From the NCBI GenBank assembly GCA_011525685.1, contig WYBW01000020.1, positions 62,001-126,000 of the forward strand: a stretch of 64,000 bases of DNA, in the 5' to 3' direction. Made by a program: the position numbers and the translations under genes. Shown here in pieces: positions 54,599-62,790 of this stretch. Positions within the stretch are counted from its first letter, which is position 1. Each line of letters starts with the position of its first letter. The notes beneath the pieces were generated by a model. It did not search any database and was not told the origin of the DNA. It saw only the letters and a program-made list of their open reading frames with translations. The DNA comes from Verrucomicrobiia bacterium (GTDB lineage: Bacteria > Verrucomicrobiota > Verrucomicrobiia > Limisphaerales > JADLHS01).

Positions 54599-55205
54599 GT
54601 GATCGAAGTTGAATTTCCCACAATCAGAACAATTGTCCCAAGAACCCCTGGGGCACCGTTGAACTTCTTATGAGGCGAACTCCTCCACGGGTCAAGTGCG
54701 GAGAGTCGTGATCGAAACCAGCGGTCCACCCAACATGACGGGCTCGGTTTTCAAGACAAAGTGCTGTTCCTCACCCTTTCCCTCTTCCGCTGGGAGAGGG
54801 GACGGCAATCGTGCGCTCTGATTGCTCGTGAGTCTCCGGTGCTGTTCCCATTTTCCGCCTTCGCCAATGCCTGCGGATGATTCTCCCTCTCCCGGCGGGA
54901 GAGGGCGGGGTGAGGGAGAATCTTCCGGCAATTCGCGGTGTCTCGGAATCGAAATGCTCTTACAAACGGCAAACCCGTGGAGCCCGGGTTGATTTTCTTC
55001 AACCACTTGTCGCAATTTCAGTGCATGAAGCACCGCAACCGACGCGGATTCGGTTGCGAAAGTGGGGTCAGGAAATTCGGTGAACACACGCTGGGCGAGG
55101 CGCGGCTTCAGGTGGATCGTTCGACTATTTCTCGGCCGCGTGATCGGGACCGGGAATTCGTACTCGCGGCGGCAGGGCTTCCCGTGGCAGTCTGCGAACG
55201 CTGCC
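54599..55205. other. 607-base intergenic region
   Basis: Separates the minus-strand oxidoreductase from the plus-strand methyltransferase. It contains the repeat pair at 54770-54919. The open frame of the methyltransferase continues upstream to 55062, but the extension does not look like the family. Otherwise I see nothing recognisable. Confidence 0.5.
54770..54919. repeat. Inverted pair of ctctccc/gggagag palindromes
   Basis: ctcaccctttCCCTCTTCC-gct-GGGAGAGGG (54771-54801) and CCCTCTCCC-ggc-GGGAGAGGG-cggggtgaggga (54885-54917), about 80 bases apart, with the arms facing outward as in the copy within the GH38-like gene. Confidence 0.85.
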
Positions 55206-55988
55206 ATGGCGCTGACGACAAATGCCCTCCGGCGATATGCCGAGGTCCGCGACTTCGTTCCGCGGCCCGTACGGCGCTTCCTCAATCTGGCGTGGTGTCT
55301 GGCGGGTTATGCCAACATTCTCACCACCCGGTTTCCACTGCGAACGCGATGGCGGCTGATCCGCAGCTTTCTCCGCGTGGACTCGAACGTCGCCAGAGCT
55401 CACCAGCCAGCCGAGATGGCGGAGATCGTGCGCTGGCTGGCGAGCCGAAAACCCGGCGGCGAGTTGTTCGTCGAAGCCGGCTGTTGGAAAGGCGGCAGTT
55501 CCTGCAAGTTCTCCCACTTGTGCGAGGTGATGGGTTACAAGTTGATCATCTACGATTCGTTCGCCGGTGTGGAGGCCGTGGAGGAGTCTGCCGAAATGGA
55601 CTTTTCGAGGATGTATGCGAGCACCCGCCAGGAGGTGGCCGAGAACCTGCGCCGGTATGGTGTCGCCGCCAGGTGCGAGTTGATCCCCGGATGGTTTTCG
55701 GAAACCATCGCGCGCGGCGCGCCGGCGACCGTGGCGGTGGCGTATATTGACTGCGACCTGGCCAAGGGCACCTACGAGGTGCTGAGCGGCATCATCGGGA
55801 AACTGTCGCCCGACGGAATCGTTTTCACTCAGGACTATCACATTCCCGTTGTGAAGAATCTTCTTCATGATCCCAACACGTGGCAATCGCTGGGCGTTGA
55901 CCCGCCGTTCATCCAGCCGCTCTGCTTCAACCTCGCCGCCCTGACCTTTGCCCCGCCTGGGGCGCCGGCGAAACCAACCCCGTCATGA
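55206..55988 (+). CDS. TylF/macrocin O-methyltransferase-like SAM methyltransferase
   Basis: Protein of 260 residues from ATG 55206. The SAM-binding glycine motif is GELFVEAGCWKGGSSCKF, followed by KLIIYDSFAGVEAV (acidic ribose-binding position) and a metal/catalytic AYIDCDLAKGTYEVL and VFTQDYHIP, matching the TylF family that methylates sugar hydroxyls. The substrate is not evident. It overlaps the next gene by four bases (ATGA), which suggests joint expression with the Tat-exported protein. Confidence 0.82.
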   Translation: MALTTNALRRYAEVRDFVPRPVRRFLNLAWCLAGYANILTTRFPLRTRWRLIRSFLRVDSNVARAHQPAEMAEIVRWLASRKPGGELFVEAGCWKGGSSCKFSHLCEVMGYKLIIYDSFAGVEAVEESAEMDFSRMYASTRQEVAENLRRYGVAARCELIPGWFSETIARGAPATVAVAYIDCDLAKGTYEVLSGIIGKLSPDGIVFTQDYHIPVVKNLLHDPNTWQSLGVDPPFIQPLCFNLAALTFAPPGAPAKPTPS

Positions 55989-58420
55989 TGAACTCATCGA
56001 AACAGCAAGGTTCGCCCGGTGTGCTTTCGCGCCGCAGATTCCTGGCGGGTGGAGCGATGGCGACCGGCGCGCTGATGTACGGAGTTGCGCCGCGGTCTTC
56101 CCGCGCGGCAGTGACTCGCACGGCCTCGACCCTTCGGGTTTCTGACCTGCCCAAAGGCACCGCTCCAAAACCGGTTGCGTTCCCGCACTTCCCCAGCCGC
56201 TTGCACGCCTTCGTCTGGCGCAACTGGCCGCTGGTGACCACGGAGCGAATGGCGCGCGTGGTCGGCGCAAAGCGGACCGACATCCTGCGTCTGGGGCGGG
56301 CGATGAGTCTGGGCCATCCTCCGCGCATCACCCGCGATCAACAGGCGCGTTCCTACATCACCGTCATCAAACGCAACTGGCATTTGCTGCCTTACGAGCA
56401 ATTGCTCGTTTTGCTGGATTGGACGCCCGAGCACCTGGCCTTCACCTTGCGCGAAGACGATTTTCTCTGGATCAAGCTGGGCAGCCTCAAACCGGATTGC
56501 GAGCCCCTGCTTTTCCAAGCGCCGGACGAGGCCGCGTTGCAACGCGAACGCAGGATCGCGCAAACTGTGCAGGAGGAATTTCCTGAAGGCATCGCGCGTG
56601 CCGATGAGCCGCTTTTCAGTTTCGTTTCACAGCTTTCACGCAAACCCGCTCAATCCTCGATTCCAAGCCCGCAAGCCTCAACCGGCTTGCGCTTCTGCTA
56701 CTCCTACTTCGCGCTGTATGGCGATCCTCTGCTGGAGAAGCACGCTGATCCTTACCCGGAGGGTCTGCTGGCGCGGCTCGCCCAAGCGGGGGTCAACGGC
56801 GTGTGGTTGCAGGCGGTGCTGCACAAGCTCGCGCCGTTCCCTTGGAAGCCGGAAGAAAGCGCACGGCATCAGGAGCGGCTCAAGAATTTGCGCGCTCTGG
56901 TGAAGCGGGCGCGCCAGCACGGCATCCGGGTCTTTCTTTATCTCAACGAACCCAGGTCCATGCCGCGGAGTTTCTTCGAGAGCCGTCCACACCTCAAGGG
57001 TGTCACTGGAGGCGATCATGCCACGCTCTGCACCAGCGTGCCGGAGGTGCAGCGCTTCATCGTGGATTCGGTCGCCACGATCTGCCGCGCGGTGCCGGAC
57101 CTGGGCGGGTTCTTCAGCATCACGGCCTCGGAGAATCTCACCAACTGCTGGTCGCACGGCGGCGGCGCGACTTGTCCGCGCTGCTCGAGGCGGCCGGCGG
57201 CGGACGTCATCGCGGAGGTCAACCGCCTGTTTTACGAAGGCATTCGAAATGGCGCGGCCAGCATCCCTGCGTCTCCGCCCCGAGGCCAGGACTGGCGGGA
57301 CGCCGGACCCACTTTAATCGCCTGGGACTGGGGTTGGAATGACGCGTGGGCAGGAGAAGTGATTCGACAGTTGCCGACAGAGGTCGCTCTTCAAAGTGTG
57401 AGCGAGTGGAGATTGCCCATCGAACGTGGCGGAGTGAAGACCGAGGTGGGCGAATACTCGATTTCCGCGATTGGCCCGGGGCCGCGCGCACAGCACCATT
57501 GGCAACTGGCCCGCGAACGTGGGTTGAAAACCATGGCCAAGATTCAAGCCGGCAACACTTGGGAGCTTTCCGCCGTGCCCTACATCCCCGCGGTGGAGAA
57601 TGTCGCCCGCCATGCCGAAAATTTGAGCCGCGCGAACATCAACGGCCTGATGTTGGGCTGGACGCTGGGCGGTTATCCGTCGCCGAATCTCGAGGTCGTG
57701 TCCGAAGCTCTGGCGTGCGGTTCCGCCGACGCGGCGATGCGGCGCGTGGCGGAACGACGATTCGGCTCCGAACTTGCGCCCGCAGTGGTGAGGGCTTGGC
57801 GCGGATTCAGCGCAGCATTCCGGGAATTCCCCTACCATATCGGGGTGGTGTATTCCGGGCCGCAACAACTCGGTCCGGCGAATCTGCTGTGGCGCGAACC
57901 GACCGGCTTTCACGCCACCATGGTGGGGTTTCCTTACGACGACCTCGACGGTTGGCGGGCGGTTTATCCTCCGGAGGTTTTTGCCGGGCAACTCGAAAAG
58001 GTCGCGGACGGATTCGATCGCGCGCTGGCCGAACTCGAGGGATCTACGGCGGGCACGAAGCCAATCACCCGCGCCCAACGCAGCGCCGTGGACGAGGAGT
58101 GTCGGGTCGCCGAGGCGGCAGCAATTCATTTTCGGAGTTCCGCCAACCAGGCCCGGTTTATCATGGCGCGTCGCGCAGCGGCGGCAGCGGTGACCCTGCG
58201 GGACGCAGCGCCGCACCGGGAGATGATGCGTCGGTTGTTGAAGGAGGAAATCTCCCTGGCCCGCCGGCTGCACGCGATCCAATCGCGCGATTCACGGGTC
58301 GGTTTTGAAGCGTCGAACCAGTATTACTACGTGCCAGTTGACCTTGTGGAGAAGGTTCTCAACTGCCGCCACCTGCTGGCGGAACTGGCCGGCGATGAAT
58401 TGACCAAACCGGCGAATTGA
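55985..58420 (+). CDS. Tat-exported putative glycoside hydrolase-like protein
   Basis: Protein of 811 residues with a clear twin-arginine signal (LSRRRFLAGGAMATGALMYG). A helical N-terminal part (about 50-190) leads to a TIM-barrel-like core with YFALYGDPLLEKHADPYPEG, GVNGVWLQAVLH, ARQHGIRVFLYLNEPR and FFSITASENLTNCW, then PTLIAWDWGWND. These resemble the exo-hexosaminidase/GH20-like barrel class, but a catalytic pair was not identified. A Cys pair ATCPRCSRR may bind metal. Overlaps the methyltransferase stop (ATGA). Assignment is tentative; no named family is claimed. Confidence 0.65.
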   Translation: MMNSSKQQGSPGVLSRRRFLAGGAMATGALMYGVAPRSSRAAVTRTASTLRVSDLPKGTAPKPVAFPHFPSRLHAFVWRNWPLVTTERMARVVGAKRTDILRLGRAMSLGHPPRITRDQQARSYITVIKRNWHLLPYEQLLVLLDWTPEHLAFTLREDDFLWIKLGSLKPDCEPLLFQAPDEAALQRERRIAQTVQEEFPEGIARADEPLFSFVSQLSRKPAQSSIPSPQASTGLRFCYSYFALYGDPLLEKHADPYPEGLLARLAQAGVNGVWLQAVLHKLAPFPWKPEESARHQERLKNLRALVKRARQHGIRVFLYLNEPRSMPRSFFESRPHLKGVTGGDHATLCTSVPEVQRFIVDSVATICRAVPDLGGFFSITASENLTNCWSHGGGATCPRCSRRPAADVIAEVNRLFYEGIRNGAASIPASPPRGQDWRDAGPTLIAWDWGWNDAWAGEVIRQLPTEVALQSVSEWRLPIERGGVKTEVGEYSISAIGPGPRAQHHWQLARERGLKTMAKIQAGNTWELSAVPYIPAVENVARHAENLSRANINGLMLGWTLGGYPSPNLEVVSEALACGSADAAMRRVAERRFGSELAPAVVRAWRGFSAAFREFPYHIGVVYSGPQQLGPANLLWREPTGFHATMVGFPYDDLDGWRAVYPPEVFAGQLEKVADGFDRALAELEGSTAGTKPITRAQRSAVDEECRVAEAAAIHFRSSANQARFIMARRAAAAAVTLRDAAPHREMMRRLLKEEISLARRLHAIQSRDSRVGFEASNQYYYVPVDLVEKVLNCRHLLAELAGDELTKPAN

Positions 58421-58445
58421 CTCCATCCCTGCGTTCGGAAGCCGC

Positions 58446-58886
58446 TCAACGGCGCTGCGCGTTCTTTGAAGCCTCGTACTGTTTGACAGCTTGCTGGGCC
58501 CGCACGTCGCCGTCGGCTGCCCGCCGATACATGTCGGTCATCACCGCGGCCATGGCATCCTGGAGGGCCATGTTCTGTTGCGGGGTCAGAGTCGCCCGCT
58601 CGCGCAGATGGTGCAGTTGCATCACGGCGTTTTCATATTCGCCATTCTTGTAGAGGGTCACGGCCTGGTTCATTTGCTGGCCGGGCGATTGGTAAACCGC
58701 CGTGGCGGGGGCCGTGGTCGGCACCGGCTGCGCGGGAGCCGGACTGGCCTGAGCCGCATCGGCCTGGCCGAGCGCCTGGGCGGCCTTCTCGAGTTCGGTG
58801 TTGGCATCAGGCTCGCCGCCGCAGCCGGCCAGACTCAGCAAAAGGACCGCACAATAACAGGTGAGAAGTGGTGCGACGATTTTCAT
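58446..58886 (-). CDS. Small lipoprotein of unknown function
   Basis: Lipoprotein of 146 residues: hydrophobic signal ending LLSLAGC (lipobox, Cys22), a low-complexity Ala/Pro/Gln linker (30-65), and a helical C-terminus (MNQAVTLYKNGEYENAVMQL) resembling a single tetratricopeptide-like helix pair. Convergent with the large Tat protein gene. Function unknown. Confidence 0.75.
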   Translation of the reverse strand: MKIVAPLLTCYCAVLLLSLAGCGGEPDANTELEKAAQALGQADAAQASPAPAQPVPTTAPATAVYQSPGQQMNQAVTLYKNGEYENAVMQLHHLRERATLTPQQNMALQDAMAAVMTDMYRRAADGDVRAQQAVKQYEASKNAQRR

Positions 58887-58910
58887 ATCGGCTCGGCGTG
58901 GCGCGAAGGC

Positions 58911-59648
58911 TCAACGTCCATTGGCGGTGGCAGGATTGCACCAGAGCCGGTTCTTCACCGGCTGGGCCACCTCGGCGTAAAACTTGGCCGTCTTCAAATA
59001 CTCGATGTGCCCATCCACCACGCCCACCGTGGTGCCGATGGAGTGGAGGCGGGTGATGCCCTCGTTGGGACTGCTGGAGCCGTCGTTGAAGTCGCCGGGG
59101 TTGGTTTCCAAGGCCTGCCACATGATGATGGCATCCTGTTTGAACTGGGTGGCCTTGTAGGAGTTGGGGGAAATCCCGCCGAAACCGCAAACCGCCCCGT
59201 TCATCAGGTAGCTGGACATTTTCTGAGTCCGCAGGCGGATCTGGTTGGTCTGATTGTCCGACGGGCAACGATAGACCTGGTGATTCTTGATGTATTCGTA
59301 AATCAGCCCGGTCTGGTAAGCCAGCACGACATTCGTGAGGTAGGGTGCCGCGGAGAGATTCGGCACCGTGCCCAATGAGGCGTCATAAAGCCAACCCTTG
59401 CGCACCCAGGGCGAATTCCAGTTCGGCTCAGGCAGGAACTCCCGGTAGTCGGTGGAATACATGTGGACCCCAAGGATGAGTTGCTTGACGTTGTTCTGAC
59501 ATTGCGTACGCACGGCCTTGTCTTTGGCCTTGGCCAGCGCCGGCAGCAACATGGCCGCAAGGATGGCAATGATGGCGATGACGACGAGCAGTTCAATCAA
59601 TGTAAACGCAGCGTGGCGCTGGTTGGGTTGGGGCTGACTTGAGTTCAT
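58911..59648 (-). CDS. Type II secretion-like pseudopilin
   Basis: Prepilin-like protein of 245 residues from ATG 59648 (an upstream open frame to 59750 is unlikely to be used). N-terminal methylation motif [19 protein letters not shown], with Ala instead of the usual Gly before the cleavage point, then a C-terminal globular part ending [17 protein letters not shown], the usual DG-type motif. Compare 25641-26516. It lies alone, next to the lipoprotein gene on the same strand. Confidence 0.84.
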   Translation of the reverse strand: MNSSQPQPNQRHAAFTLIELLVVIAIIAILAAMLLPALAKAKDKAVRTQCQNNVKQLILGVHMYSTDYREFLPEPNWNSPWVRKGWLYDASLGTVPNLSAAPYLTNVVLAYQTGLIYEYIKNHQVYRCPSDNQTNQIRLRTQKMSSYLMNGAVCGFGGISPNSYKATQFKQDAIIMWQALETNPGDFNDGSSSPNEGITRLHSIGTTVGVVDGHIEYLKTAKFYAEVAQPVKNRLWCNPATANGR

Positions 59649-59814
59649 GGCAAATGCTGGCAGCGACCGTTCTCGAGCCGCCGCAGAACCATAACGAGCG
59701 GTCGCCCTTCTGGCCAGCAGAATGTGCCAGTGAACGCGCCGCCACGACAAAACTGGCGGATTGCTTTACCATCCGCTTTGCCGCCATCCTCTCGCTTGTA
59801 TCCAGGCAAACATT

Positions 59815-60804
59815 ATGAGAATTCCATTCACCTTCGTGCTGTTGCTCGGCCTCCTCCTTACCCTTGCCGAGAATTCGAGGCTCCTGGCCCAGGCAAGTCC
59901 CGCGCCCCGCGCCCCGGCGGAATACCCCCTCGGCCCGGATTCACTGCCCCAACCGGGCGTGCCCAAGGGAAAGCTGGAAGGGCCGTTTCTGTTCAAAAGT
60001 GAAATCCTGGCGAACACGATCCGCAAATACTGGCTTTACGTGCCGTCGCAATACACACCGGACAAGCCCGCCTGTGTCCTGGTCTTTCAGGACGGCCAGC
60101 GCGCGACGCGGGTGGACGGCGCATTGCGGGTGCCGCAGGTGATGGAGAATTTGATCCACAAGCGGGAGATGCCGGTCACCATCGGCCTCTTCATCACGCC
60201 GGGCCAGCGCGGCGACGAGTATCCCGAAGACCTCGGGATGCGCAACCCGAACAACCGGGCCGCCGAATACGATTCGTTGAGCGACCGTTACGCGCGCTTT
60301 CTCGTCGAGGAGATGCTGCCCGAAGTGGGAACGAAATACAACCTCACAACCGACCCGGACGGCCGGGCCATTGGCGGTACCAGCAGCGGGGCCATCTGCG
60401 CGTTCACCGTGGCGTGGCAGCGACCGGAAGCCTTCCGCAAAGTCATCAGCCTGATCGGCAGTTATACCTCCATCGGCTACCGTCCCGAGCGCGACGGCCA
60501 GCCGATGATCCCGGGAGGCGATCTTTATCCGACCTTGATTCGCAAGAACCCGATCAAGCCGATCCGGATTTTCCTGCAGGATGGCTCGAACGACCTGGAC
60601 AACGAACACGGGAATTGGTTTCTGGCCAATCAACAGATGCTCGCGGCGTTGCAATGGGCCAACGCGAACGCCGACCGGCGCAACCTTCCCGGGCCGCGCT
60701 ATCAGGTCAACCAGGTCTGGGGCGAGGGCGCCCATTCCGACAATCACGGCGGCGCGATCCTGCCCGACATCCTGCGCTGGTTGTGGCAGGATTACCCGAA
60801 GTAA
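59815..60804 (+). CDS. Secreted esterase (enterochelin-esterase/Fes-like alpha/beta hydrolase)
   Basis: Exported protein of 329 residues, ATG 59815, signal peptide (FTFVLLLGLLLTLAE). Alpha/beta hydrolase core of the esterase D type: YWLYVPSQYTPDKPACVLVFQDG, the nucleophile elbow AIGGTSSGAICAFTVAW, a late acidic strand FLQDGSNDLDNEHG and catalytic His in GAHSDNHGG. Feruloyl or xylan acetyl esterase activity is plausible in this carbohydrate-rich genome, but other esters are possible. Confidence 0.85.
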   Translation: MRIPFTFVLLLGLLLTLAENSRLLAQASPAPRAPAEYPLGPDSLPQPGVPKGKLEGPFLFKSEILANTIRKYWLYVPSQYTPDKPACVLVFQDGQRATRVDGALRVPQVMENLIHKREMPVTIGLFITPGQRGDEYPEDLGMRNPNNRAAEYDSLSDRYARFLVEEMLPEVGTKYNLTTDPDGRAIGGTSSGAICAFTVAWQRPEAFRKVISLIGSYTSIGYRPERDGQPMIPGGDLYPTLIRKNPIKPIRIFLQDGSNDLDNEHGNWFLANQQMLAALQWANANADRRNLPGPRYQVNQVWGEGAHSDNHGGAILPDILRWLWQDYPK

Positions 60805-60809
60805 GCCGC

Positions 60810-61298
60810 ATGGACACCGCTGCCTCTCCCGCCGTGACCGGCCTGATAGAAGTCCGTGTGATTCCGGCCGAAGCCACCTGGCCTTTGCGGCTGGCGGTGC
60901 TGCGTCCGGGCCGTCCGCCGGAGTCAGCCCAATTCCCGGGAGACGACGCCCCCACCACGCGGCATTTCGGTGCGTTTGAAGACGGGCGACTGGCGGGCAT
61001 CGCCTCACTCTACGCGGCCGAGATGCCGGACCGGCCGGGTCTGGCCGCGCTCCAACTACGCGGCATGGCAACGGCACCGGAGGTCCGGGGACACGGATTG
61101 GGACGCGCGTTGGTGCAAGCCTGCATGGCTTTTGCGCGAGAAAGCGGCGCCCGACTCTTGTGGTGCAACGCGCGAACTGGTGCGGTGCAGTTCTATCGAA
61201 AATTGGGGTTCGCGATTGTCGGCGAGGAATTTCAGATCGCCGACGTTGGACCGCACTTTCGAATGTTGTGCATGGTTGGTGAGACAGTTCACCATTGA
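60810..61298 (+). CDS. GNAT-family N-acetyltransferase
   Basis: Protein of 162 residues, ATG 60810, five bases after the esterase stop. Typical GNAT core: LQLRGMATAPEVRGHGLGRAL contains the acetyl-CoA pyrophosphate loop (RGHGLG), followed by LLWCNARTGAVQFYRKLGF. Substrate amine unknown. Confidence 0.88.
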   Translation: MDTAASPAVTGLIEVRVIPAEATWPLRLAVLRPGRPPESAQFPGDDAPTTRHFGAFEDGRLAGIASLYAAEMPDRPGLAALQLRGMATAPEVRGHGLGRALVQACMAFARESGARLLWCNARTGAVQFYRKLGFAIVGEEFQIADVGPHFRMLCMVGETVHH

Positions 61299-61400
61299 GC
61301 GCGTTCGAGAACGACCTGCCCGGTCACGATCATCGGATCGGAAGCGGAATTTCCCTTGAGTGCTTTGCACGGTTGGCCTAGACATGCCTGCATCGGAACG

Positions 61401-62675
61401 ATGATTCCATCCTGCCCGCGACTCGCCGCGTTCAAACCGGTGGCGACAGCGTCAGCGTTACTGGTATCAGTGCTTGCGCCGGGCGCGGAACCACGACTCG
61501 TCCTGGAGGAGGATTTCGAGCGCTACACCAACACTGCCACGATGCGCTTGGTCTGGCCGCAGGGCACGGGTGCGCTGGAAGCCCGGGCGCCGGGCGGCGG
61601 GCAGGCCATGCTGCACGACGGCGGCCCGGCCAATCGCCGCGCAGATTTCAACATCAGTCTGGACCCGTCCCACAACCTCATTCTGACGGCGGACCTGTTC
61701 GACTTCGGCACCAACTTGAACCGGCACGTGGTCGTCTCGTTGCGGAACCGCCAGGGAGCCGCCGTGGAGATGGGAATGATGAGGGACGGCGGCACCTACG
61801 GTGTGCGGACGGTGGGTTTCGGCGATCACCCCGCCCAGTGGACGGCTTTCAATCCCGGACAGAAACCGCTGTACGGCTGGCATCGTTTCCAGGTTGTCCT
61901 TTCGCCAGTACGCACCGTGGCCACACTTGATCTGGACACGAACGGCAAAGTGGATTGGACCGTGACCCTCGCGGGCACATCGCCGCGCGAAGCGTGGACT
62001 GAAATCCGGGTCGGGGCGGCATCCAGTCCAATTTCACCGGGGGTTCCGGTGCTCGTGGACAACATTCGTCTCGAACTGGTAGAAGCAGCGGCAGCAGCCA
62101 TGACCGTCCAGAATCCGGCGGCCGCGGCGGCAGACATTGCGTCACCTTCGGCGGAGTTGAGTTCTCCTGTCGCCTCCGATGCGGCCGCACCGGTTGTGGC
62201 CGGCACAGGGATCAGCGTGGCGGCGTGGTGGATCATGGGCGCGTTGGCGCTCATCCTTGCCATGCTGGCCTGGGTGGTGTTCGCGCTCCGGCGCAGTGGC
62301 TTGGGAACTCCCGCCGCCTTGATTCCCGCCTCCGGCCAGATGCCTCCGGCGACGCACGCGGCGGCGCTCGCGGAACTGACGGAGTTCGCCAAGCAAAGCC
62401 TGGTGCAGGGACTTTACGAACAGCGCAACGCCCTGCTTGAAACCCAGAAGCAGGCCCAGCAGGCGCTCATCGAACTGGAGCAGCGGCTGGCGGCGTTGCA
62501 CCTGCCACAACCCGAGCGCATCCGCGCCTATGAACGGCGCATCGCCGAACTCGAGAAGGAACTCGAAACCCGCGGCGAAGAGGTGCGCGAACTGACCCGG
62601 GCCACCTTGCTGCTGGTCCGCCGCAAACTCGAAGAGGAGCGGGGACTGCAAAGCCGCCGCGACCAGTTCAACTGA
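61401..62675 (+). CDS. Membrane-anchored protein with laminin-G-like ectodomain and coiled coil
   Basis: Protein of 424 residues from ATG 61401 (a GTG/TTG-type start at 61356 is also open). Signal-like N-terminus, then a beta-rich region of about 200 residues (EEDFERYTNTATMRLVWP; VPVLVDNIRLELVE) resembling concanavalin/laminin-G folds. A low-complexity Ala stretch, one transmembrane helix (ISVAAWWIMGALALILAMLA) and a cytoplasmic coiled coil (LIELEQRLAALHLP...ERRIAELEKELE) follow. No enzymatic motif seen. It could link an outside signal to a cytoplasmic partner. Confidence 0.75.
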   Translation: MIPSCPRLAAFKPVATASALLVSVLAPGAEPRLVLEEDFERYTNTATMRLVWPQGTGALEARAPGGGQAMLHDGGPANRRADFNISLDPSHNLILTADLFDFGTNLNRHVVVSLRNRQGAAVEMGMMRDGGTYGVRTVGFGDHPAQWTAFNPGQKPLYGWHRFQVVLSPVRTVATLDLDTNGKVDWTVTLAGTSPREAWTEIRVGAASSPISPGVPVLVDNIRLELVEAAAAAMTVQNPAAAAADIASPSAELSSPVASDAAAPVVAGTGISVAAWWIMGALALILAMLAWVVFALRRSGLGTPAALIPASGQMPPATHAAALAELTEFAKQSLVQGLYEQRNALLETQKQAQQALIELEQRLAALHLPQPERIRAYERRIAELEKELETRGEEVRELTRATLLLVRRKLEEERGLQSRRDQFN

Positions 62676-62790
62676 GTTTCTCCCGGATCGAATCGAGACC
62701 CTCCCGCCCAGGACCTGGCGTGTTTGAGGCTTGACGAGTCCGTGGCAACCTGTGGACAGGCGGTGATATTTCCTGTTGCGCGGAGCACGC

